Shown here one piece after another: positions 7,904-16,139 of a stretch of 64,000 bases of DNA. Origin of the DNA: Candidatus Latescibacterota bacterium (GTDB taxonomy: Bacteria > Latescibacterota > UBA2968 > UBA8231); contig JAJEGS010000034.1 of NCBI GenBank assembly GCA_022819745.1, positions 62,001-126,000 on the forward strand, given 5' to 3'. How positions within the stretch are numbered: position 1 is the stretch's first letter; each line of letters begins with the position of its first letter. Both the position numbers and the translations under genes were made by a program. A model generated the notes under the pieces. It made no database searches. It had not been told where the DNA came from and saw nothing but the letters and a program-made list of their open reading frames with translations.

Positions 7904-9187
7904 ATGAACCTCCTTTCTAAATTGCGCCGCAAATTACGCCGCTTAGCCCAGAAAATCAAAGATAATCCTCTCTTGAGCTTTCTCATCGGCCTGCTCGGTG
8001 CCTTGCTGGCAATTTTTGTGGTCGTCATGCTCACCGACTGCCCCAAGTGGATTTTCAATCTTTTAGGGGTAGCTGGAAAAGACAACCCTAAGTACGAGGC
8101 CCTGAAATTTCTGGGAATCGGCATGGGCGGTGTGCTGGTCGTCTTACAAGCCCTGATGTCCCACAGGCGTGCCAAGGCTATGGAGGATGCCGTAGAGAAA
8201 ACCGAGCAGGGCCAGCGGCAGGATCGCCTAAAAAACGCTATTGAACACTTGGGGCATAAATCGGACTCCGTGCGCCTAGGCGGTGCCTACGAACTCTTCC
8301 ATCTGGCAAAAGATACTCTGCTGGAAGATACCAAAGAAAAGTTGAGCCAGACAGTACTCGACATTCTCTGCGCCCACATTCGCCAGACGACGGGCAAGAC
8401 AAAATATCGGGAAACGCACAAGTCGAAACCCTCGGAGGAAATTCAAAACCTGTTGAGGTTGTTGTTCGTACAGAAACACGAGGTTTTCAAAGGTTGCCAC
8501 GTCAACTTGCAAGAAAGCTGGCTGAATGGCGTCAATCTTGAAGAAGCGCGTTTGGAAAAAGCCATCCTAACCGAGGCGCATCTTCAAGAGGCTGATTTGG
8601 TCGGAGCGGATCTGCAAATGGCTACTCTTATAAAAGTAAATATGCGAGGGGCTACACTTAGCGCGGCACAACTGCAAGGAGCTTTGCTTCGTGAGGCCTG
8701 CCTGCAAGGGACTTGGCTTTCTTATGTCCGCCTGCAAGGGGCTTGGCTTCTTGGGGCACAACTACAAGGGGCTACGCTTAACACGACAAACCTGCAAGGG
8801 GCTACGCTTGACGGGGCACAACTGCAAGGAGCTTTTCTTTCCGAAGCACGCCTGCAAGGGGCTGATCTGGCCAGAGCGGACCTGCGAGGAGCCCAAAGTC
8901 AAATAAAGATTTCCCCTAAATTTTCACAACGCATGAGAGAGTTGATCGGCCAAAAAAGCGATCTGTCTGGAGCGATCTTTGAGGGTGGGCTGAGCCGAGA
9001 AGACTTAGACTCTCTCCTCGAAAGCTTCCCTGATAAAAAAGCAAAAGAGTTGCGAGAAAAACTGGAACCCCACATCGGCAAACCGGCAAGCCATCAACCG
9101 CCGAAAAATGCTATTCCGGGAGCCTACAAAGAAGAAGACGCCGAAAAATGGATCGCCGAATACGAGGGAGCTATGCCAGAAGTATAG
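7904..9187 (+). CDS. Membrane-anchored pentapeptide-repeat protein
   Basis: A 427-residue protein starting at the ATG at 7904 (GGGGAG upstream), preferred over an upstream start that would overlap the DUF433 gene. A basic N-terminus (KLRRKLRRLAQKIK) is followed by a transmembrane segment at about residues 24-43 and a second hydrophobic stretch near 65-85. A charged cytoplasmic-type linker leads to about 20 pentapeptide repeats of the A(D/N)LxG type, here often 'LQGAxL', forming a right-handed beta-helix. A charged helical tail ends the protein. Function unknown; such repeats mediate protein binding or DNA mimicry. Confidence 0.85.
   Translation: MNLLSKLRRKLRRLAQKIKDNPLLSFLIGLLGALLAIFVVVMLTDCPKWIFNLLGVAGKDNPKYEALKFLGIGMGGVLVVLQALMSHRRAKAMEDAVEKTEQGQRQDRLKNAIEHLGHKSDSVRLGGAYELFHLAKDTLLEDTKEKLSQTVLDILCAHIRQTTGKTKYRETHKSKPSEEIQNLLRLLFVQKHEVFKGCHVNLQESWLNGVNLEEARLEKAILTEAHLQEADLVGADLQMATLIKVNMRGATLSAAQLQGALLREACLQGTWLSYVRLQGAWLLGAQLQGATLNTTNLQGATLDGAQLQGAFLSEARLQGADLARADLRGAQSQIKISPKFSQRMRELIGQKSDLSGAIFEGGLSREDLDSLLESFPDKKAKELREKLEPHIGKPASHQPPKNAIPGAYKEEDAEKWIAEYEGAMPEV
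8521..8895 (+). repeat. Tandem imperfect coding repeats (pentapeptide array)
   Basis: Repeated units around CTGCAAGGGGCT recur at 15- or 30-nt spacing inside the pentapeptide-repeat gene. Two 30-nt units differ at few positions, suggesting recent expansion or gene conversion. They are coding and in frame, hence not a CRISPR or intergenic element. Confidence 0.85.
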
Positions 9188-9271
9188 GGGACGATAGCTA
9201 ATGTCGCCCCTGCGCCGACTGACACGCGACGCAGACATCCACGCCGCTTCACAAGTCCCCTATCGTCTCCT
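9186..9271. terminator. Long inverted repeat between convergent genes
   Basis: AGGGGACGATAG (9186-9197) pairs with CTATCGTCTCCT (9260-9271) at 11 of 12 positions, enclosing a 62-nt loop with a further short stem (ATGTC/GACAT). It spans the gap between the convergent pentapeptide and YWTD-repeat genes. There is no T-tract, so a role as transcription terminator is only a guess. Confidence 0.3.
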
Positions 9272-9281
9272 AGAAGACCGG

Positions 9282-12074
9282 TCATTCCGCCTCAGCCGCT
9301 TCAAGGATCTCGGCGACGTCAAATTCTGTGCCGTCGATAGTTATCGTCCCGGTAGCGGAAAGACCGTCGGCTCCGACCATGATTAGCATATCGATTACCA
9401 ACTCCGCTTCCTGTGATCCAGAAAAAGTAATTGTCCCGGTCAGCGGAATTGGCGTCTGATCCACCCCGACGTTCAAGGCCCCGCTGATTATCAACGCGCC
9501 ATCGGGCGAATAATCCCGCAACGTCCAGTCGTTGCCTGAGATTTCTACTGAGCCGCCGCCTTCCCCTGGCACCGACGTTGTACCGGGAACTAGCGCGGCA
9601 AAGAAGATATTTGTAAAACTGGAGATCAGCGTGCCGTATAAAGCTATGATCTTAGACGTTAGCTGACTCCTATTCCCCGACAGGTCCAAGGCAAGGTCGT
9701 ATGCGTATAGGCTCACCAAGTCGGTGACGAGGTCTTCAATATTGGAACCATCCAAGTCGGCACGCTGGATGACACCTATACCCCCGTCTGTCCAGTACAT
9801 CTTCCCTCCAGCCACATCCAAGGCAAGGCCGGATGGCCTCTCCAATCCGGTGACGAGGTCTTCGATCTGGGACCCGTCGAGGTTGGCACGCTGGATGACA
9901 CCTATACCCCCGTCTGTCCAGTACATCTTCCCTCCAGCCACATCCAAGGCAAGGTCGGATGTGTTCCCCATCTCCAATCCGGTAACGAGGTCTTCGATTT
10001 GGGACCCGTCGAGGTTGGCACGCTGGATGACACCCGGGCCCAAAGCAGTCCAGTACACCTTACCCCCAGCCACATCCAAGGCAAGGTCAGATGGGCTCTC
10101 CAATCCGGTAACGAGGTCTTCGATTTGGGACCCGTCGAGGTTGGCACGCTGGATGACATCTGGGCCCAAAGCAGTCCAGTACATCTTGCCCCCAGCCACA
10201 TCCAAGGCAAGGTCGGCTGGATCCTCCAATCCGGTGATGGGGGCTTCGATATTGGAACCATCCAAGTCGGCACGATATATGATACCCATTTCACTATCTG
10301 TCCAGTACATCTTGCCCCCAGCCACATCCAAGGCAAGGCCGAATGGGGTAAACAATCCGGCGACGAGGACTTTGATATTGGAACCATCCAAGTCATCACG
10401 AAGGATGACACCCGTACCCCAATCCGACCATTCTATCCAGTACATCTTCGGCATCTGCGACACTATCACACGCACCGCACCTGAGCAGTTGTTATTGGTG
10501 TTGCTTTCACCGACGACACTCTGCACACAGAGCCCGTAGTAGTAGGTACCCGCATCTTCCGGAGCTCTCAAAGAGATCGACTTCTCACTAGTGTCCGAGG
10601 CTAAAAGAAGGCTCACGTCGTCGCTGCCGACTCGCGTGTCGCTTGAAGAGATTGTCGCGTCAACCGAGCGGTAGTAGTAAAGCATAGTTGCATCGGATGG
10701 AAAGGCTCCTTGGTTTCGCACTGTCGCCTGTAGCGTGAACGGTTGCCTAAATGTTAGGGTGCTATCACTTACCGAAGGCGACTCAACTACCAAGTCCGAT
10801 AGACCGCTAGCTACGTGAAGCGTATAATTTCCTGTGGTCGAAGACCCGTAACCCCGTACTTCTATGTAGTAGGTGCCTGAACTGACGGAAGTAAAGACCC
10901 GAAAATTAGAACTCTCTCCCCCCTCGTCATCAATAGCTAGGACGGCACCAGAGCCATCCAAGATAGAGCCATAGGTATCCGTGCTGCCCGTCGTATAGGC
11001 TACCAAGGTGCCCGAACTGTTCATCGTAACGCGAAAGTAGTCCGTATCACCAGCCGACAGCGAGCCCTCAATCGAGCTCCCTAAAGACACTTGGGTCGCC
11101 TCAGAAAGGGTACCCCCATGATCATCGCCGATTCCTGGCGGCAACGTGGGATCGGACGGATTAACGCTATACGTACCAATCAGATACGCATCGGTAAAAT
11201 CGATGTCGCCATCTCCATCCACATCGCCGAGGGCAATGTTGGGGATATGGTCTGCGGGAATTGAGGGATCAACACTGTACATCGCCACGAGTAGGGCATC
11301 GATAATATCGACCTGGCCATTGCCGTCCACGTCCCCTAAAATCCCGCTTGTGGCGATCTTCATTCGTGGGATGCCGCCATACGGTTCGACCACAATATCC
11401 GCCTCATCAACCCCCACCCGAAAAGCCGGGTCCACATACGGAACCAACCCTTGACCCGAAACCGTCAACCCATAGACCGGCCCATCCATTTCCACCGAAC
11501 CCTCGACCGCCGACCACACCGGCCTTGGGGTCGTTGCCCCCACCGCCGAAATCCCCGCCTGCCCATCCACTAGTACCATCCGCCGACTCTCCGTCATCCC
11601 GCCCCCACTCAGCCGATAGATGTACACCCCCGCTCCCACAGCCCGCCCCGCCACATCCGTTCCATCCCATTGTGCCATGTGCGCCCCCGCCGACCGTTCC
11701 GCATCCACTAACGTCGCCAGCCGCTGCCCCAAGAGGTTGAACACCTCCAAGCGCACATGCGTGGACACCGGTATCTGATAAGGAACAATGGTCGAAGGAT
11801 TGAACGGATTGGGATAGTTTTGCCCTAGCGAAAAGCTAGTCGGTAGAGCCGTGCCCTTGTCCGTAGAAAACGCTTGCAAAGATAGCGCGAAATACCCGGC
11901 CTCGTCCGTCGTCGTGCCGACGAACCGACGCAGATCGGCCAAGTCAAACAGCCGCACCTGCACACCCACCGCTGGCTGCCCAGACGACAGCCGCACTTGT
12001 CCCTCAAGCAGCGGCTCCGCACCGGCACTAACGCTCAATACCAGTCCAATGAGACCGCCGACAAACAACTTCAT
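9282..12074 (-). CDS. Large exported multidomain protein: N-terminal T9SS-like Ig domain, dockerin-like, PPC, CARDB and YWTD propeller repeats
   Basis: A 930-residue protein with a signal peptide (cleavage near SAGA-EP). Domains in order: a carboxypeptidase-regulatory-like domain (about 22-70); a FlgD/T9SS-type Ig domain with the NYPNPFNPST motif (about 80-175); dockerin-like calcium repeats GDVDGNGQVD and GDVDGDGDID (about 245-310); a bacterial pre-peptidase C-terminal domain (about 325-425); a CARDB Ig domain (about 430-545); six LDL-receptor class B repeats with K(M/V)YW (about 548-820); and a polar C-terminal domain. The NPFNPST domain is normally C-terminal, so its position here is odd. 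Probably surface-exposed or secreted; ligand unknown. Confidence 0.85.
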   Translation of the reverse strand: MKLFVGGLIGLVLSVSAGAEPLLEGQVRLSSGQPAVGVQVRLFDLADLRRFVGTTTDEAGYFALSLQAFSTDKGTALPTSFSLGQNYPNPFNPSTIVPYQIPVSTHVRLEVFNLLGQRLATLVDAERSAGAHMAQWDGTDVAGRAVGAGVYIYRLSGGGMTESRRMVLVDGQAGISAVGATTPRPVWSAVEGSVEMDGPVYGLTVSGQGLVPYVDPAFRVGVDEADIVVEPYGGIPRMKIATSGILGDVDGNGQVDIIDALLVAMYSVDPSIPADHIPNIALGDVDGDGDIDFTDAYLIGTYSVNPSDPTLPPGIGDDHGGTLSEATQVSLGSSIEGSLSAGDTDYFRVTMNSSGTLVAYTTGSTDTYGSILDGSGAVLAIDDEGGESSNFRVFTSVSSGTYYIEVRGYGSSTTGNYTLHVASGLSDLVVESPSVSDSTLTFRQPFTLQATVRNQGAFPSDATMLYYYRSVDATISSSDTRVGSDDVSLLLASDTSEKSISLRAPEDAGTYYYGLCVQSVVGESNTNNNCSGAVRVIVSQMPKMYWIEWSDWGTGVILRDDLDGSNIKVLVAGLFTPFGLALDVAGGKMYWTDSEMGIIYRADLDGSNIEAPITGLEDPADLALDVAGGKMYWTALGPDVIQRANLDGSQIEDLVTGLESPSDLALDVAGGKVYWTALGPGVIQRANLDGSQIEDLVTGLEMGNTSDLALDVAGGKMYWTDGGIGVIQRANLDGSQIEDLVTGLERPSGLALDVAGGKMYWTDGGIGVIQRADLDGSNIEDLVTDLVSLYAYDLALDLSGNRSQLTSKIIALYGTLISSFTNIFFAALVPGTTSVPGEGGGSVEISGNDWTLRDYSPDGALIISGALNVGVDQTPIPLTGTITFSGSQEAELVIDMLIMVGADGLSATGTITIDGTEFDVAEILEAAEAE
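9690..10450 (-). repeat. Six tandem near-identical YWTD coding repeats (126-132 bp units)
   Basis: The C-terminal half of the exported protein carries six units of about 42 codons, each with LALDVAGGKMYWT, then (A/D)LDGS-x-IE and a TGLE linker. Neighbouring units are almost identical at DNA level (two ending in GLGP-type and two in GGIG-type loops); one unit has two extra codons. This points to recent tandem duplication. A long spurious antisense frame arises from the same periodicity. Confidence 0.88.
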
Positions 12075-12119
12075 GCGGTCAATTCCTTTACATTAAAATA
12101 TGAATATTGCGCAGTGCCC

Positions 12120-13046
12120 CTACTCGGCGGCATCTAGCAGGTGCCCAAATGCTTCGAGGCTGGGTACCTGTACGGCCGCTCGATGCAACTGCTTGAGACG
12201 CTGCAAATCCTCAATGCCCCGTATGCGGGCAGCCAACGGATCCGCCGCGCCGAGCGCAAAGCGAATCTCCAGCACGTCGAGCAGATCTTCAATGGCGCGT
12301 TCTCGGCCCCCTCGTTCAATGCCTTGCTCAATGCCTTGCTCAAGCCCTTCCTCGCGGGCTTGTTGGGTCAAGTACTGGGCAAACGATGATTCGCGGATAA
12401 GGTCCATGATCCCCTCCTGAGAAAGAATAGCAGCAATAGTTTCAGGCGCGTACACCAACCCGCTGAGCACCGCCAAGCCGCCGACCAAATTGCCCCGCGC
12501 CGACTCGGCCAGCGGCAGTGCTTGGACCGCCTGCATACATTGACGCAGCCACGCCTCGGCGGACTGGCCAGGTGCCGGTTGCATCAATGGTGCCAACGCC
12601 ATCAACCCCGCCGGCCCCGCTGCCAACACCGGCGGACCGGCCTGTTGGCTCAGCCGGACCACCTTGTACTCTATCAGGATGCGGTGGCCGGGACGATCCT
12701 GTAGGTAATATCCTGGGTCGCGCCGACCGGCGTCCGGCCGCATGTAGATAACGCTGGAATACACCGGCAGGCCGTATTGCTCGATGGCTCGCCAGATATA
12801 CCCGGCCATCCGCTGCGGCATCGGCGGACGGGTGCTGTCGGTGGTTTGAAACTCCGTATGGACGACCACCGCTTCGCCACCCAAGCGCACCCGCAGCAGA
12901 CTATCGGGGCGGCGTGCTTGGAAGGCGGTCTGTTCGGTGTCGAGCCATTCTACGACCTCGACGTCGTCGCGGCCGAGCGCGAAGCGGGCGACGTCGTCGG
13001 GGTAGTGTTGAATCAAATACTTAGAGACGATATCAAAGTCGGCCAT
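12120..13046 (-). CDS. Rpn family recombination-promoting nuclease/putative transposase
   Basis: A 308-residue protein of the Rpn/PD-(D/E)XK-type group often annotated as a putative transposase. It begins with the typical FDIVSKYLIQHYPDDVARFAL and has the nuclease core near SLLRVRLGGEAVVVHTEFQT, where Asp/Glu plus E-x-Q residues are expected. A long helical region follows and the C-terminus has the family's low-complexity EQGIEQGIERG repeat. Such proteins promote RecA-independent horizontal exchange and are scattered in mobile contexts. No transposon ends are visible around it. Transcribed in the same direction as the YWTD gene downstream. Confidence 0.75.
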   Translation of the reverse strand: MADFDIVSKYLIQHYPDDVARFALGRDDVEVVEWLDTEQTAFQARRPDSLLRVRLGGEAVVVHTEFQTTDSTRPPMPQRMAGYIWRAIEQYGLPVYSSVIYMRPDAGRRDPGYYLQDRPGHRILIEYKVVRLSQQAGPPVLAAGPAGLMALAPLMQPAPGQSAEAWLRQCMQAVQALPLAESARGNLVGGLAVLSGLVYAPETIAAILSQEGIMDLIRESSFAQYLTQQAREEGLEQGIEQGIERGGRERAIEDLLDVLEIRFALGAADPLAARIRGIEDLQRLKQLHRAAVQVPSLEAFGHLLDAAE

Positions 13047-13143
13047 ACCCTGAGAATTTTCTACGATAAGCCTAGGAATGTCAAGGCAGTGTTCTATAGC
13101 AAAAATGCCCTGATGGAGTGCCGCAAAAATGTAATTCTCGCGC

Positions 13144-14148
13144 TCAGATCTTCACCGTCCGCTGCCCCTTCCCAGCCCGCAACACAGCCGTCGCAATCTC
13201 CAAGGCGGCAATCCCATCTTCTCCAGTCACCAAGGGCTGTTCGCCATTGGCAAAGCACTTGACCACGTGTTTGTCCTGATCGGCGAACATGTCCTTGAGC
13301 GGATAGGAGTACACCCGCTCGCGGCCTTCGCCCATCTTGAGCGTAAAAGCCCCGCTTCTTTGCGGGTTGAAGCGCGCCGGAGCCTTCTGCGCGGTCATGC
13401 CAAATTGCAAGGTGCCGGCCGGGCCAATCACGTCGTTGAGGCCCGCCACGGGCGCGCCGGCGGCCACGCCCCACGACCAGATCAAGGCGTGCTGGTCGCC
13501 GCTGGCAAAGTTGATGATAACGCTAGCGGTATCCGCGCCGACGCTGGTGGGGTCGAATTGCAGGGAAGAAGCCTGCGCCGAAGCGGCCGGGCCGAAAATC
13601 TGCAAGGCGAAATCGTAGTTGTGCACAGCGCCGTCCATCAGCGGGCCGCCGCCTTTATTCACATCGCGGAACCACGGGCGGCCCGGGCGGCCCCCCGCAG
13701 CAAAGCGCCAGATGACCGGCGAGCCAACGGCACCGGATTGGACGATGTCCTTGAGCTTGCCCCACTGCGCGTCAAAGCGGCGCACAAAGCCAATGGTCAG
13801 CCGCACATCGGCTTGGCGGCAAGCATTCGCCATGCGCCGCGCATCAGCCACCTTCAGCGCCATGGGCTTCTCGCAGAAGACGTGCTTGCCGGCTTTGGCT
13901 GCGGCAATGACCGGCGCGGGGTGCTGGAAGGTGGGGGTGCAGACCCACACCGCGTCGATCTCGGGCAGGTCGAGCACCGCTCGGAAGTCCGCAAAGTGGT
14001 GCTCGGCTCCAAAGTCGCGGGCGAACGCTTCAGCCGCGTCGGCGACGACATCCGCAGCCGCGACAATGCGCGCACCCCGGATCCGGGATAGGCAACTGGC
14101 GTGATGGCGGGCAATGCCGCCGCAGCCGATAAAACCGATATTAAGCAT
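13144..14148 (-). CDS. Gfo/Idh/MocA family oxidoreductase
   Basis: A 334-residue NAD(P)-dependent oxidoreductase. The N-terminal Rossmann domain shows NIGFIGCGGIARHH, followed by the CEKP motif (HVFCEKPMAL) carrying the conserved Lys. The C-terminal alpha/beta domain has the usual GGGPLMDGAVHNYD substrate-binding stretch with the catalytic-type His/Asp. The family acts on sugars, inositols and bile or pyrrole compounds; the substrate here is unknown. It is transcribed divergently from the S55-domain gene, with about 210 nt between them. The start is preceded by AGGAGAA. Confidence 0.88.
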   Translation of the reverse strand: MLNIGFIGCGGIARHHASCLSRIRGARIVAAADVVADAAEAFARDFGAEHHFADFRAVLDLPEIDAVWVCTPTFQHPAPVIAAAKAGKHVFCEKPMALKVADARRMANACRQADVRLTIGFVRRFDAQWGKLKDIVQSGAVGSPVIWRFAAGGRPGRPWFRDVNKGGGPLMDGAVHNYDFALQIFGPAASAQASSLQFDPTSVGADTASVIINFASGDQHALIWSWGVAAGAPVAGLNDVIGPAGTLQFGMTAQKAPARFNPQRSGAFTLKMGEGRERVYSYPLKDMFADQDKHVVKCFANGEQPLVTGEDGIAALEIATAVLRAGKGQRTVKI

Positions 14149-14293
14149 GATCTTCTCCTATTGGGACGTAGGTGGTTGCGAGAGCAACAGTAATGTATCT
14201 AGCGCGGCGTTTGTCAAGGGACTGCCCCAAATACAAAAGAGGCAACTCATTGTCAAACAAAATGTTACAACGCCTATCAACGCTTGGCTTACC

Positions 14294-14320
14294 TTGACTT
14301 TTCCCTAGCCCAAGTATAGC
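14294..14320 (+). promoter_or_regulatory. Putative promoter upstream of the S55-domain gene
   Basis: TTGACT (14294-14299) is followed after 15 nt by TATAGC (14315-14320), 43 nt before the TTG start at 14363. The -35 is 5 of 6; spacing is slightly short. The intergenic stretch is AT-richer than its surroundings, as expected of a promoter. Confidence 0.4.
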
Positions 14321-14362
14321 TTTTTTAATTCTTTTCTCTAAGGGAAAGGCAAGCAAAAGGTC

Positions 14363-16135
14363 TTGCAGACCTCATTTCGCATACTAGTTGCACTGGCGTC
14401 GTTGTTCTTGGCCGCTCCCGCGCTCCGCGCTCAACCCATCATGGAGCCAAGCGAGTTGCGCCGAGGCATGAGCGGCTTTGGGCTGACGACCTTCCAAGGC
14501 ACCAAAATCGACACCTTCCAAGTCGAAATCTTGGGGGTGTTAAAAGGGTACTTGGGGCCGCGCATGGACATGATTCTAGCGCGATTCTCCGGTGGCCCAT
14601 TGGAGCACACGGGCCTAATACGGGGCATGAGCGGTAGCCCGGTGTACATTGACGGGCGGCTCATCGGTGCCATCGCCTACGGCTGGTCCTTTTCCAAGGA
14701 TCCCATCGGTGGCATCACCCCCATCGCCCACATGCTCGACGTCGCCACGCGCGAACATCCCGCGCCGAGTCAGTACGGAAAAACCTTAGACCTAGATGAA
14801 GAAACCACCCGCCTGCTCGGCGGCGAGGGCGTCAGCACCCTAGCGCCGCTGGGGATGCCCATAGCGCTTGCTGGCTTCAGTCCGAGGGGGCGGCAAGTGT
14901 TGCGCGACGCGCTCGACGCGCCAAACATCCAGCTTTTGGACAGCCCGTCGGGGCAGGGATTATCGGATCAAGGCTTCGACGGTGAGCTCAGCCGAACCGA
15001 GGTACCCTTCGTACCTGGAGCCCCGCTGGCCGTGCAGCTAATCCGCGGCGATTACAGCGCCGCAGGGATCGGCACCCTTACTTGGGTCGGCGACGGGCGT
15101 TTCGTCGGATTCGGGCATCCCATGTTTTTTCTGGGGGCCACCAACCTGCCCGCCACTGGTGCCTATATCCACCAAGTCATTCCCATTCAGGCTTTCTCCT
15201 TTAAGTTGGGGACGCCGACCGGTGCTGCTGTGGGAGCGGTGCGCCAAGACCGCCTACCCGCGATCGCCGGGACACTCGGTGAGACGCCGGACATGCTGCC
15301 AGTGCGGGTTGCCCTTCAGTCGGCGGCTGACGACCATGCCTTCCGCTGCGAGGTGCTGCGCCATCCCGAATGGAGCGCGTCCTTGGTCCGCTCGGTTTTG
15401 TTCAACTCCCTCGAAACCACTGAAAAGCTCTTTGGCGACGCCACGCTGCGGATGCGCAGCCACATCGCCCTAGCCGATGGCCGCACGGTGGAGCGCGAGC
15501 AAATGTACAGCAGTGGAACCGCGCTACTTCGCGCCGTGATAGACGCCGTGCGGCCAGTCGGCGTGTTGCTCAACAACCCCTTCGCAGGACTGACCTTAGA
15601 CTCGCTGCACTTTGAGTTGGAAATCGACGAAACCCTAGCCCAAGCCCGCATCACGGGCCTGCGGCTGTCGCCGCCCGAACCCAAGGTTGGGCAGCGGGTC
15701 TCGCTGCAAGCGACGTTGCAACCGTATCGCGCCGCGCCAGTTACAGAGCGCTTGGAACTGGACTTGCCCGCGCATCTCGAACCCGGCCCCTTCGTCGTGC
15801 GCGTCGGCAGCGGTGTGGCGAGCGCGAGTTGGGAAGTACAGCGCCAGCCCGATGCGTTTGTGCCGCGCAATGCCGCTGACGTGCTCGCATTGCTCGAGCG
15901 CACGGGTGCAGCCGACGAACTGGTCGTCGAGGTCTTTCGCGCGAAGCCGGGTTTTACGGTGAACGGGCGCGAGTTGCCCGGGCTGCCGCCCTCGGCATTG
16001 GCCGTGCTGAGCGCGGACCGTTCGGCTGGGCATCTGGGGCCGGTCCAAGGCGAGGTCGTCCTCCGCCGCACCCTAACCACTGACTACGTCCTCTCCGGCG
16101 AGCAAAGTCTCGACATGACATTGAGAAAGCCCTGA
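14363..16135 (+). CDS. Exported S55 (SpoIVB-type) peptidase-domain protein
   Basis: A 590-residue protein with a TTG start and a clear signal peptide (LVALASLFLAAPALRAQ). Residues about 30-140 hold a beta-rich domain with the Ser motif GMSGSPVY near residue 92, as in SpoIVB serine peptidases. A candidate His motif VGFGHPMF lies near residue 250. In Bacillus SpoIVB the His precedes the Ser motif, whereas here the order is reversed. The remaining half is beta-rich with no recognised domain. Probably periplasmic. It is 4 nt upstream of the propeller protein, indicating one transcription unit. Confidence 0.75.
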   Translation: MQTSFRILVALASLFLAAPALRAQPIMEPSELRRGMSGFGLTTFQGTKIDTFQVEILGVLKGYLGPRMDMILARFSGGPLEHTGLIRGMSGSPVYIDGRLIGAIAYGWSFSKDPIGGITPIAHMLDVATREHPAPSQYGKTLDLDEETTRLLGGEGVSTLAPLGMPIALAGFSPRGRQVLRDALDAPNIQLLDSPSGQGLSDQGFDGELSRTEVPFVPGAPLAVQLIRGDYSAAGIGTLTWVGDGRFVGFGHPMFFLGATNLPATGAYIHQVIPIQAFSFKLGTPTGAAVGAVRQDRLPAIAGTLGETPDMLPVRVALQSAADDHAFRCEVLRHPEWSASLVRSVLFNSLETTEKLFGDATLRMRSHIALADGRTVEREQMYSSGTALLRAVIDAVRPVGVLLNNPFAGLTLDSLHFELEIDETLAQARITGLRLSPPEPKVGQRVSLQATLQPYRAAPVTERLELDLPAHLEPGPFVVRVGSGVASASWEVQRQPDAFVPRNAADVLALLERTGAADELVVEVFRAKPGFTVNGRELPGLPPSALAVLSADRSAGHLGPVQGEVVLRRTLTTDYVLSGEQSLDMTLRKP

Positions 16136-16139
16136 TCTG

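Noticed and set aside
8521..8895. Repeats as a CRISPR-like array
   Set aside because: The units are coding pentapeptide repeats in frame without unique spacers.
9724..10539. 271-residue plus-strand frame
   Set aside because: It is the antisense of the tandem YWTD repeats; its periodic low-complexity sequence comes from the repeat and not from selection.
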